From NCBI RefSeq assembly GCF_964355755.1, contig NC_092675.1:19916912-19980911 (forward strand): 64,000 nucleotides of DNA, given 5' to 3'. The notes beneath the pieces were generated by a model. That model was given only the letters and a program-made list of their open reading frames with translations. It was not told the origin of the DNA and ran no database searches. This stretch comes from Antedon mediterranea. Taxonomy: Eukaryota; Echinodermata; Crinoidea; Comatulida; Antedonidae. Positions within the stretch are counted from its first letter, which is position 1; the number at the start of each line of letters is the position of its first letter. Shown here piece after piece: positions 34,267 through 47,200 of this stretch. A program made the translations under genes and the position numbers.

Positions 34267-37200
34267 TTAAGTATTCGCTGAATCATCATATGACATCAGT
34301 AATGCAGCATCTACTGGTTCCATACACGAAGGACATGTGAAAGAACGCATTAACCAATCGTCTATACACTTTACATGGTACGTATGCATACATGGCAAGA
34401 AGCGTACAGGATCACCAACCTGGAAATCTATCATACATATAACACACCTAAAAGAAAATGAAAACTTGTTAAAATATCTTTATTCTTATTATCAGTGGAG
34501 GAATACACAAAGTAACAGTGATTTGCTTATACCTAGATACCCTTACAATTAACTGTCATCTCCAGAGATATTTACAAAAAAAGTGTAATGGTATAGCCCA
34601 AGAACACTGCCCTCTCTACCCTAATAGTATACATTTTAAGAAACTAGAGATAATCATCCTCTTCCCGACACCCTAGAGCAATGTGTGTTTTATTGCTCTA
34701 TGATTACGCTATCTATTAAAATGTTTATACAGACAGTAGGCCCTAATAAATGTGAAAAAAAGGTTAAAGTTTAATAATTATGCTATTGTGTTAACGGAAA
34801 GAAAAACTCTAAACATAGCACATAGCATAGACTGAAACATTTCAATCGTTTGAACATTTTATTCATACTGTATAAGGAAATATCATGATAATAACAGTTG
34901 AAAGAATATTACTTTTATATGACATTGTTATAAAGGGAAAGTTTCTGTAAAAATCACATGTAATCAATATAATTGTATCAATATCCAAAGAAAATAATAC
35001 AAAGAAAAAAATTGTGTGAGGTAGTGTCTAAATCATGGCCTAAGAAATTAATAACAATTGTAAATTTTTCAATTCAACAATTTACTACTTAACTGTATGG
35101 TAAAATGCTCTAAAAAGAAACATGCACTGGAGGACAAAAAATGAAAGTAGGATCTTAAATGCTACAAGAACATTTTATCATAGATTAATAAAGCAGTTGG
35201 GACATGGGCCAAGGAAGACATTAATTAATATTGATGGTACTGTATGATTCAACATCCACAATGTGAACATGTTTCAGAAGTAATGCTTACAATTACACTT
35301 AACTGTATGTTCATTGCATTTTTCAGAAATTTGATTATATTGGGCAGGGCCGGGAAATTTCCTGCCAACCTTATTTTTAAATCGGACACTAATTAAGAAG
35401 CTCCCGAAATTAAATTAAGTGACTATTTGATTTTTTTAATGCAAGTTTATTATACAAGTTCGGGGCAACAAAAATGTATATTTTAGTCAGTTTAAAAATT
35501 AAATTCTGGACTGTTCCATGATTAACAACAATCTATTGTGTAAGCATTGTGGCGTTAATACTAAAAATCATTCCAGATGACTTTGTTAGGTCATGGTTGG
35601 TTATATAATAATAATTAGCTTGTATTTCCACTTTTCATTAAGTTTAATAAAACAATTATCTTGGTGAATAATTTGATAAAGCATCTTATTATATTGGTGT
35701 ACATATGTAAATTTTGTATGACACAACATAGTAATGAGATTGACAATTCAATTTAATTTATAGAAGCAGTAAAACTTCTAAAGGGGCCAATCAAGGAGAG
35801 GGCTTCTTGCTGCATTGCCACTGCCAGTGAATGTAAAATAAAATTTGGCCAACTTTGTTTAGAATACTGAAAAATATCTTCTTTTATCTTTTAGATTAGA
35901 TTTCATACAGTACATACTACACTTATCATTTGACACCCTTTGCACCTGTTACAGAAGCCATGTATTTTGACACACCATCAATTTACTTGTTCTTTTTAAC
36001 GAATCTAAAGATCTTTAAAAGACATAGGCAGTAATACTGTATGTATGCCATAAACTTGAATCACAAACATTATAACATAAATTAAATTTTATAGCAAGAC
36101 TACTAAAAATGTGATTGGTTGTCCCATTCATGGCAGAAACTGACATTTGTAGTGTTATGTCAAATTAAGAAAAATCATATTTCTCCATGGTCAAATCAAG
36201 GAACAGTGAATAGAATATTATAACAAAGGCTCTGATTTTAAACATGTACTGTACTCAGCCATATCAACCATTTTATAGAAACTTTCAGAAACAATCAAGT
36301 GTCATTGTGACTTACTCTCTAACTTTTTTATTTGTATCATATTTGCCTGTGGGAAGGTGTTGAATTAGGCCCATTCGTTTGGCAATTTTAACCTGTTCTT
36401 CTTCTGTTAGTTGGCTCACTGTTCTTCGCTGCCCAGGAGTCGGGTGGTAAACTGGAGCCTGTTCCTATAAAAATATAAATACAAACAAGTCTGAATCATT
36501 GAATGGTTAAGGTGAAAATCTATACATAGTTACTTGGTAGATAGGCCCTGTAGTTTTAAGGATTCCACAGTTTTTGCAGAAGATATCTTCTGATAATTAA
36601 ATGTCCCAATCGGAAATAATTCTATTAGCAACACATTTTTCCGCGACTTCTGTTTTTGCCTGTCTTTTGTCAATTTTTAATGGGTAGCCTTCTGTACGTA
36701 GAAGAGAGAAAATAGTATAATGAAAATATATTTATAATCGATCAAGGGTTTGAGAATGGAAGGGTTTACACAATCTGTACCCAATACCGAAAATATATTT
36801 TAATATGCTGTACTAACACTACAAACTACATTATGGATTTGATTAGCGGCATCCTCAAATGTGGCTAATTGCTTATGTCCTGAAAACTGTTTCAAATTAT
36901 GTAATAGTAATTAACAATATTTGCTGGTCAGTGTGATAGTAATGTCTAGCTTCTTATCTCACTTATCAAGGAACAAAGAAAGTACATTTTGTCCCAGAGG
37001 AGGAAGAAACTAGTGTTTTTAAAACAAAGGAATATGGAAAATGCTTTGATTTGAAGACATTCATACGAAAAACAAAGAGATTTCTGGTAGAATTGTAGTG
37101 TTATTATACCTGGCAATTCTATTAATTTTGTTATTTTTCTATGACCTGCTAACTTCTTTGAAAAATAAATCAAGGGTTTATTATTAATTGATGATAATGG

Positions 37201-39544
37201 TTTAAAAAACAAAGAATACTGTTCTTTGTTAGAAAACTGAACACAGACTGTGGCCATATTTTTCTAGTCATGTTTTTCTACTCAATGTCACCCTGGGGCT
37301 GGCCTAAGACTGGTTTTCCAGTTTATTTATTATTAAATTTTAACCTATTTTTTGGATAAAAATTTTGATTTTTAATCACATAATATCTTCATATAATCAT
37401 AATGATATAACTACAAAAAAAAGTGGTTGGGCCATCATCAATTAACCAAGAATCGATAATAATGATTACAATGATTCAATGAATCATTATAATGATTCAA
37501 TGAATCATTAATATATTATTATCTTTATGACACAGTGTGGAATAAAATGTCACACCACACGCAAAACATATTGAAAGGTTAAACCTTGAAACAATCAATA
37601 ACTATTTTGTTTATGGTGTTTAATCAAGCACATTGGAATTTATTGAATATCATTTTAAATATAATTAATAACAATGATTATATCTGGACCTTGACAAAAA
37701 ATAAGATGAAAAGAGAGGCAACTAACAATATTCCGTGTTATATAGCAGTATAATATATTTCAAATAACATAACAATAGAGGGAACCCATGATGCGACGTT
37801 TCAATATTTATCTGATCATGATCAGTCAATATGTTTAACAACTCAATAATAGAAGTTGTTGTAGACCTTCAAATACAAAATATAAATATTAACCAGTACA
37901 CTACCAGTAAAATAGTTATCTTATTAAATTTTACAAGTACTTGGAGTACCTGTCCATACTTGATTTTAAGTACACTACGTCAGATCAGCTCAATATAGTT
38001 CAGCAGTGTTATACAGACAGAGACAACAGAGAGCTCATCAGAAATTATTTTGTTATGGAGTGAAATTAGCTAGTCAACAAGGTCAACAAAAATGCAGTAG
38101 ATTTGTTGTTAGTCCTGCTTTCATTCAATCTGTATGTCTTTAATACTCTACATTTGTACAATGTTTTTAATAGCCCAGGTGTTTCCAATAATGTAAACAT
38201 GAGTACAATTGTATTTGTTCAAAAACATCGGGTACAGTAGCACAATCAACAGACAATGTATTAATTCATTGAAACTAAATTAATTATTTTGAAAATGAAA
38301 CAAGTTTTTGTAAATGTTTTATTTGCGTCCTTGATTCTCCTACTTCCTTGTTGAAACCATCCCTTTGTTTACATTTTTAAACCAGTTTTAATATTTTATC
38401 ATATGCAAACAAAGAAATATATAAATTACTGTAATGTTTAGGTATAAATTTGGTATGATTTTATAAAATAATCTCTGAACAGAAGAGGCAAGCTATTATG
38501 ATGCAATATTTCATCTTTAGGAAATTAATCTTCATTCATAAAGATGAACAAATAAAGTTTGCAATATTGGATCGTAAATATAGCTTGCCTCACTTTTTGT
38601 GAATCAAATTTAATTATAATAATTAGCGAATTAGCATTCAGTATTCTATTGAAAATACATAAATAATATTGAAACAACATTCGGGTGCATATTTGCAATA
38701 GGCCTATATCAATATAATAAAACATTTTAATAAATTTTGTAAACAATTTAAAAAAGCATATAGGCCTAGGGGCCTAGGCTAGGCCTAATTATAAAAAGAG
38801 TGGGTTTTTTTTTACTGTAAGTATAATGGATTTGGACTAAAAGATAGATTTACGGTATTAGGATTAACTAGTAGGCTAGGTCCAAGTTTGATTAAAAATT
38901 AGAGGCCTAATTAGGTAGGTCTAATATTAATAATACTGGCTGGAAAAAAAATCTAAAAACAAATATATAGGCCTAGGCCTAGGCCTAGCCTAATTATAAA
39001 AAGAGTGGGTTTTTTTTACTGTAAGTATAATGGATTTGGACTAAAAGATAGATTTACGGTATTAGGATTAACTAGTAGGCTAGGTCCAAGTTTGATTAAA
39101 AATTAGAGGCCTAATTAGGTAGGTCTAATATTAATAATACTGGCTGGAAAAAAAAAATCTAAAAACAAATATATAGGCCTAGGCCTAGCCTACAGTAGGC
39201 CTAAAACAATTTAAATAAATATTAATAATAAATAATAAAGTCTGTGAATGTAAATTAAAAAATACATTTGTGAGCCTACTACATCACTATGTCATGTCCT
39301 AGTAGTACATAAATAAAGGCGTTAAGTGAGTAACACCAACAAACATTAGGCCAGAACACATAGATGTTGTAGGCCAATAAACAAAGAAAGTCAGCTGATG
39401 ATGTGAGAGTTTTTGCTCTGTGAATATAATCTGGTAACTCACCTGGTAAGGCGGAGGGGGGCCTAACCGATCATGTTCTACATTAGAATCATTGTGTAAA
39501 AGCGACAAATCATCAGCAGATTGTCCTGTTAGGCAATTCCCCAT
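34267..39544 (-). CDS. RNF11: RING finger protein 11
   Basis: Three coding exons: 39544-39443, 36464-36316, 34447-34267, phases consistent, 143 aa (human 154). The protein starts MGNCLTGQSADDLSLLH, with a glycine-2 myristoylation and cysteine-4 palmitoylation site as in the family, then the PPPPY motif that binds NEDD4-type WW domains at the end of exon 1. Exon 2 gives LTEEEQVKIAKRMGLIQHLP. Exon 3 carries the complete RING-H2: CVIC, then CMHTYHVKC, then CPSC, followed by MEPVDAALL. RNF11 sits on endosomal membranes and acts with A20, ITCH and other E3 ligases in ubiquitin-dependent signalling. The human protein matches from memory along its length; the insert before PPPPY is shorter here. Intron 1 holds a 205-bp tandem duplication and a palindromic MITE. 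Confidence 0.97.
38486..38595. mobile_element. Short palindromic MITE, copy 2
   Basis: Ends GAGGCAAGCTATTATGATG and ATCGTAAATATAGCTTGCCTC are inverted. ATGAACAAATAAAGTTTGCA in the core is shared with 1991-2107. In RNF11 intron 1. Confidence 0.75.
38785..39190 (+). repeat. 205-bp tandem duplication
   Basis: The block starting CTAATTATAAAAAGAGTGGG is repeated 205 bp downstream nearly base for base, through TACTGGCTGGAAAAAAA, ending in AATATATAGGCCTAGGCCTAG. Only poly-A and poly-T lengths and the number of TAGGCC units differ. The join lies in the AGGCCT runs, which suggests unequal exchange there. In RNF11 intron 1. Confidence 0.95.
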
Positions 39545-41215
39545 CTTCTACAGATGCTCAAGTTTACTGTAACAAACAAAGGACCATTCTGATACCAATT
39601 TAACGGTGTAACATTTTTAGTTTGCCATGAGTCAGCTGCGATCTTTTTTTACGATTCACGAAAAATCTCTCTCAACAACATTGAGCCTAACAACGCCTAT
39701 TAACCTATGGACTTTTTTAGGCGGTGATACACACTACTTGCAGTTCAAACTTCGTTTTAAGTCGGAGGACGTGTTTAAACTTAAAATAATAAATCCTATA
39801 GGCCTATATAAAAATGAGCAAACACTTGCAAAAAGAAAATAAAGGCAAAATACTAATAATAAGGTCAGACGAGTCGGAGAGTTTTGAGATGATTGAAGAA
39901 TATTATTCCGCCAACAATGACGTAGTTAGGCAGTACAGTATGAGAGAGAAAAAACGTAAACAAATAAAAGCGAGCTGTGTTTATTGATGCGTGACGTAAG
40001 TTGTAACAGAAGAAGTACATACCCGCTCGAGATTGGTTGTTCCAAACCATGGACTAATAATAATTTTTTAAAATGTTTTGGTAATTTTTGTAAAACTCAG
40101 CTTTTACTTCTTTTTTTTTTGTAGAAAGCACAAGGATGATTTAGTCAACTGTCATGTGTAAATTATTATAGTACTTTTGAAGCAAACAGTAAGGAAATAA
40201 CAGCGAATTTCATAGATCCAAACACAATATTCTCATGAAAAAAAATGTCCCCAAAATGTTCAAAATAGCTGTTCTGAATGCCTGATTTATTACAAACAGT
40301 ACATATATTTATTATGGCTATTTAACTAGTAATCCAGAGTGTACATTGTATTAGTTTATGCCAAAGTAATCTCTCGTACAGAAATTAAAAATACTTTGCA
40401 AAATACAAAAAAAATTGTGTTTTACATAAATGGATTTGTATAAATTTATAGAAAAGATGGCAGTTAATCGCAAGAGCATGGTGAAAATCTAGCACTGGGT
40501 TTTCTAAGTCCTGTTTGTGTAGAACATATTGCAATGCATATGCCTACAGGCCATGGTGATCCTCCCTCCTATCAAACACCCCTCTTTACAGCTGCAACCC
40601 TTTAGGCTAAATGGTGGTTTGAAGTTTTTTCCTCCTAATTAGAAATTACTTACTGGCCTTATACCAGAAGTTGATTATCAACTATACAAGTGAACTAATT
40701 CACTATCAACTTTAGGCCTTTATTATCCTTTTGTGCTTCTGGTTAACGCAGGCTATTTTTTAATTAGACACATCCAGCAAATATTAATTATGATCAGTTG
40801 ACTATTTTTACTTGACATTGTACACCATTCATTAATCCTTTTATTCACATCAGATAATTAAAGTTAGGACTCTTAAAGAGTTATAACAACTGTTCACTGT
40901 TTCATTATCTTATCTTCTTATCTGAAAGGGTATCTTATATATAAATCATACTGTCAAATTATAGAAACAGTTCTCATATTCGGAACATGATCTTATAATC
41001 GCGTCGAGCATAGCTCATCGGCAAATGTTCCCTATTTTTAGTTGTATGAAAAATGTCTCTGCCGGGATTCGTACTTGCGACCTCTCGCTTACAGGGTGAG
41101 TATCATACCACAGAGCCATATGTGGTATTATCACAGATTTTCACCCACCAGATACATTCGCTCATACAACAAACGCCCTCACAATCAGTGGAGGCTATCT
41201 TATTAGTATTTATAT
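39545..41215. other. Region between RNF11 5' end and NUP155 3' end
   Basis: Contains the RNF11 5' UTR and promoter (about 39545-40050), AT-rich sequence, and the NUP155 3' UTR on the minus strand with a SINE at 41000-41165. No additional exon is supported. Confidence 0.5.
41000..41165 (-). mobile_element. tRNA-derived SINE of a third family
   Basis: Minus strand: A-box-like TGGCTCTGTGGTATGATACT, anticodon arm CTCACCCTGTAAGCGAG, B-box-like AGTACGAATCCCGGC, then a body ending GATGAGCTATGCTCGACGC. The 5' and 3' sides do not pair as an acceptor stem, so it is not a working tRNA. It lies just downstream of the NUP155 stop and may be in its 3' UTR. Confidence 0.6.
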
Positions 41216-44200
41216 TTACAGTAATTTATCAAGTTTAGCCTGTAATTGTTTGAATCTAGCCAGCATCGCTTGTACCACTTGCCTGTGTACAGCTGTGGCT
41301 TCCAACTCCACTTTGTAACTTGCAATACAGTCCAAGCAAGTAGTAATGAAAGAGCGTCTGCAAAACAAACAAATAGGTAATAAAATAGAGAATATGACGT
41401 CATTATACCAATCACTACCATTCTATTGCCAACAGCTACCAAACTTGATTTTGACCAATCACAAGCAATGAATTATTAAAGAGTCGCTTATCATTGGTCA
41501 ACTCGCTTGCGTTACATCTACATTGGGAAGCACGCCTTAAGCCATACTTTTTAAAATATACACTAATAAAAATATTTAAAAACATTTTTTTTATTAACAT
41601 TTGATTTAAATTAAAAGTATATATATTGTATAAACAAAATAATTGATACATTAATTTAATATGACTAAATGTAACAAAAATGAATGATTGATAAGGTAAA
41701 GTAATTTTTAATTCACTAATACAGAATATTACAATTTAATTACTGTAATATTCAATAATGAACTTAACAAATACTAATAACTGTCACCATCATCATCTAA
41801 ATAAAAAACTAAACACAACTGTACCTTTCAATAGAGGGCACCAATGAGGGGGTATCAGCAAAATGGTTTAGCAGTGAACATATAACATTAACCATATGTA
41901 GGGGACTTAGAGATGTTTGCCAGAAAGGATCCTGTGAACAAAAAATAACGAAAGTGCTTCAGAGAAACAACATTAGAAAACATCTATGAGTATAAGACGT
42001 CTGGTTGGTTTTAAACACAATCTTGAGTGACAGCACTTAAGTTTCTGCAATCATTTTATTCACTTACTTTGTGTGTATGTTGTAATTTTTACTTGTAATT
42101 TTATTTTATTTTATTTAAGAATTATGATTTAGATTGACGTTAAACTATGTTTAAACTAATTCTTTTCAACTCAGTTGAAGGTGGCTATTCCCTCATAGTT
42201 TATGTATTTTACGAGAGTGTGGAAAATAAAATGATTACTGATTACACGTTGAGCGTCAGAGCAGGTTCTTTCTAAATTGCACAAGAGTACATACTGTACA
42301 TACAAATTGTTAAGCTATGTCTACACTATCAAATTAGTTTGACAAAAAAAGTATGATGCACTCAAATATGGTAGTGATATGCCTAAATATGGTAGTGATA
42401 TGACATCATCATGTCTATATATAAGCACATCACATTTTTTTTGTGTTAGTGTAGACAGACTTATCCTAAACTATGTAAAACAAGGCCAACAGCCATTAAG
42501 TCGCGTGCTACAATGCATAGTGATACCGGACCGACAGACAGACCGACGGACAGACCGACAGACAGACAGACCGACCGACCGACATAGTGAACTATACTGA
42601 CCGAAATTACTGAACATGTTTAAAAATGTTGAAATGTTTAAAAACATTTATATTTTTTTAATTTACACGTGCGTAGCCTGTCACTTTTGACGTGCTCGTA
42701 TAACGTAATTTCGAGTTGAAAAGTAAGTCAAGAAAACAGAAATCGGGCAAAAAGAGTGCGCAATAACATTTAACGCGCAGTGCGCGCGCAAAAATATGCG
42801 CACTCATGGCAATTTTGTAAACGCTTAAAATTGCCTGAAACGTACTCTTATTTCATCGAAAATAAATTTTGAAATTTTTAAGCGCGCATACGCATGCGTT
42901 ACATGCGCTACGCACGTAATTGTATTGCCATATGATGATTTATGCCCTGAAATTTATGAGTACCAAATTTTATTTAATTGTGATTCATGGTTGTGAAGAT
43001 ATGATTACAAACGTGATTTCGTTAAATCGTGCGTAGACCGCGTAATTTTTTATTGCGCACCGTGAAAACATAACCACATTGATTCCTGGCCATAAGGAAT
43101 ATACTGTGAAAAATTGACCTAGCTAGATTAAACTGATATCAAGATAAGGTCAGAAAGCGATAAAACGCATAGTGATACCGGACCGACAGACAGACCGACA
43201 GACAGACAGACAGACAGACCGACCAACCGACCGACATAGTGAACTATAGAGTCGCTTCCACGCGACTAAAAACAGTGATTTTCATTGCTCCTTCCGAACC
43301 AACAAAATAAGACCAAAACAATGGTTATGTACTGTACAATTGCAACATATACCTTAGCTTTATAATGTCTGTCATATATCTGATGAAGTTTTTGTAGCGG
43401 TACATTTACAGCAAGAAATGCTTTAAAGACCCACGAGATAGTTAGCTGCAACTCAATGCTCTTCTTTTCCAAAAACAGGATAAGGAAAGCTAAAAGAAAA
43501 ACAATCATTTTACATAATGCATGATTTAATATTACCATAGAGGTACTAAAGGCTACAGTAGAGAGTAGGTTTATGAGATATCCCCATTAAAACAATGACA
43601 ATTGTTGGCTTTGTAAAAATAGTATGAGTGTGTCAGTGTCTACATGTTTCTTTCCAAGATTATATATTGTTTGAAGGTTTGCATAGGAAAATCAAATGTT
43701 GATGTAAAGTTTGCGATACACCACGTATATTAGTTCTGAAAAAAACTGTTGAGTTTCTCGACGTTTCGATCAATATGCTTTGATCGTCCTCAGGTGTGAG
43801 AGTGCAGACAGTACAGGAAACTAGGAATACAAGCTCAATAGGGTGGGACTGGTGTGAAAGAATGGTGTAACGAAAACTTTAAAAAATACATTCTTAAAAG
43901 CAGTTGTTTTTTGGGTACAACTAAGGATGGTAATAAGAGCATACTGTACATGGACAATATCAATGTCTTAAATATCAATGTCTTAAATTCCACCGGACAA
44001 CTCTATGTCCTAATGATGCATGACCACTAATCATGTTCTCACTCTCAATTTTTGTAAATTGTATTATGGTACTTACATACAGGAAAATATCGTTCTGATG
44101 TTTGATATTGTTTTCCAAGAGAAACAATTTTATTTGTTAATATGATGACTTGGCTTGTTACTGGTTTATTACTTGCTTCCTGGAATTCTGAAACAAAAAC

Positions 44201-47200
44201 AAGTCGATAAAAAAAACATTTCCTTATTATATCTTTAATACTCTTATTTTAGGATTCAATATTTCATTCCTTATATCATGAACATGCATTTAATTTACAT
44301 AAATTGTGTAATTATACAACATCTATAATAAACAACAACAAACCTTTTTCAAGAATTTCTTGCCATAGTGATTCTACCAATAAGGGTTCATAGTGACCAG
44401 CACAGTGGACAATACTTAATTTACATTCGGACAACTGGAATACCTCAGCATAATCACCGTACAGCTAATGAAAAAAGGAATAGCAGATGTAATTATTTTA
44501 TGCAATATTCCAAAATGTGGTAAGCAATGAGGTACAATTTTTGAAAGTTAACTACACTTAAGCTCTGTCTACACTATTCAACAACATTTATTTAGAAACA
44601 GTTCAAGAAATAAAAGCAGCATACATTAATTACAATAACTTAAATGGTAATATTAAATAAGAACTGTTTCTGGGATCAGAAAAAGAAGAAGAAGAAGAAC
44701 TTATCAAATACCAACTCCTAAACAAAAACAACAACAAAATGTGACAAAAAATGTGATGTGCCCTTTTATGGACATGATGTTCTATAGTTCTATAGTGATG
44801 CGCCTGACAAGTCTATTTGGCTTATACTGATAATCTAATCATAAATATAAACTAAAACATGATGCATGCAAGATACTACTGTTAGTGTTTTACAATTGGA
44901 ATTTATCCTTTTCCCCTAAAAAAGTGCAGAATAGTACAACATCAGCACTGTAACTTGAGACAGCTAAATGGAAAATCTAACCTTTGTAATGTCCATGAGT
45001 TGTGCACTAAGTTGACTTAAAGCTTCCTGTACTCTAGGATCTTGACCTGGAAATTGGCTAATGGCTTCAAACACTTGCAGCTGCAACCTTGCAACCTATC
45101 AATACAAATAGGAAAATGTTTCTGAATTTCTAAGTTTCAATTGCATCATATTAAACAACGGTTCTAAATACAGTATACAAATTAGAACATTTATTTTATT
45201 TATTGACAAGAAACCAAGTAGCGAAACACAAAACAAATTTACAAATCACATTTAGAAGGAAAAAAAAAAGGACATGCATGACACTGTGTAGCAATCCAAA
45301 TCAAATCAAATCAAATCTTTATTCGTTCCATATATACTAAATTGTACATGGAAAAATTGTTTTCCTCGACAGAAAAATATGGTAAAACATTTATAATTAC
45401 ATCATACATAGAACAAATTTACAATTTAAAAACATTAATTAAAACATCCATCAACAGTAAAACTTTAAAATATATATTGCATGTGCGCTATTATGATCTA
45501 ACAATCTTTGAGTTAAAAATATGAGTTGAATTTGGTACAAAAGACAGTCGGTTTCTCCATAGGATATAGTACGAGAAATTGACAACATAGGATATAGTAC
45601 GAGAAATTAACAACATTTCAGCTACCTTCATGGTAATGTTGTGGTGTTCTGAAATGTATTTATATAATTATTTTTGAAATAATGGTTTGGTCTTATATGT
45701 TATTGGCAGTTTAACCTAATGATGACAATAGGAAAGTTTCGCAACCGTACGAATACGATAACGCAAATGGATATGTCACACATTTGTGAAACTTTTGAGC
45801 TGATCCCCATTTCAGATTTGTAAAGCGTATTCGTGTTGACGAATATCACCAGTCATATTCGTAACTACAAAACGAGTATAGTTCTATTTTGCACATTTTG
45901 CATTTGAATCAGGAATGATTCATGATTATAATATAATTATACTTTTATTGAAAATAATTTACTAAAGTAATTTACTATAGTAATTTACTAAAATTCCAGG
46001 TCAATTTTGATAAATAGCAGTTTTTAAAGTCCTCACTCGATGTGACGCTAGGCCTAGGCAGCCAAGCACCAAGCAACACGTAGCTGCGCTTCGCTCAAAT
46101 TTACCGCAGTAATATTTTGGAAGGCGCCCTCAATATTTCGTTGCCATGCGAAACAGATTTTTACTGGCTTACGAAAAACGAATACGTGTGTGTGACGTTT
46201 TCGTTATCGTATTCGTAAGATTGCGAAACCTCCCTATTATTAATAAATAATACTTACTTCCATTTTCTCTTCTAATTCATGCAAGAATTCCCCATCAGTT
46301 GCTGTTGATGTTATTAGGTTACTGCTTTTGGCACACATGATTGCCCTTGATGTGTACTCAATACGCTGTTGTAGAGTCAAGTCAGTGCTGAATGAAGAAA
46401 TATATATGTAATTATCAAATATAATATTAAAACTGGAAAACATACATTTCTGAAACAGTCGTGAGTATTTGGGTAGAAATGCATTTTGTCAACACCACAA
46501 GTTATTTTAAGCATGCTTGCAAACCATATTAAATTAGAATTTTCAAAATATGGTATTATCAAAAAGCCAAAGTGTATCCAAAAACATTTACAAATCAAAT
46601 AAGAAAACGAAACTCTTTTGTTAACAGAATAATATGCTTACATAAAGAAAATAACAAAACAATATACCTATGTCTATCAGCCAACTTAGCCAGGATTCGG
46701 GCTGCTGCAGCATAGTTGTTGGTTTTTTCATGATATTTCCACAACAAATCTAACATCTCTAGGTTGTCAGGATTATGGTTGGCCGCTCTCTTTATGTATG
46801 GTTCAACAAATGATGAATTTATCTATCAAATGAACAAAATTTGCATACGTCAATCACTGGATTCAGAACTACTCCACATACTGTCTTAAGCTCTGTCTAC
46901 ACTATCAAATTAGTTTGACAAAAAAGTGTGATGTGCCCAAATATGGTGGTGATATAACATCATCATGTCCATATATGGGCACATTTTTTTGTCACATCAA
47001 GTTTGATAGCGTAGACAGAGCTATTACATGTCTGTTTTTCATACGGATTGGAACAGTTATTAAATTGGCATGGCTGTAATGTATTACAACATTATATAAA
47101 TGACATTGTGGTTATTACCTGTAGAAGACGGTCAGTGAGCCCTCTGGCAACAAACCAGTCATAAAGAGCAACGTGGAAGAGTTCATCATCAGATTTTAAA

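Noticed and set aside
41040-41130. tRNA-Thr gene (TGT anticodon) on the minus strand
   Set aside because: The D and anticodon arms are fair, but the acceptor stem does not pair and a SINE body follows.
42379-42600. Plus-strand frame ending in RQTDRPTDR
   Set aside because: It is the translation of the CAGA/CCGA microsatellite and part of a MITE.
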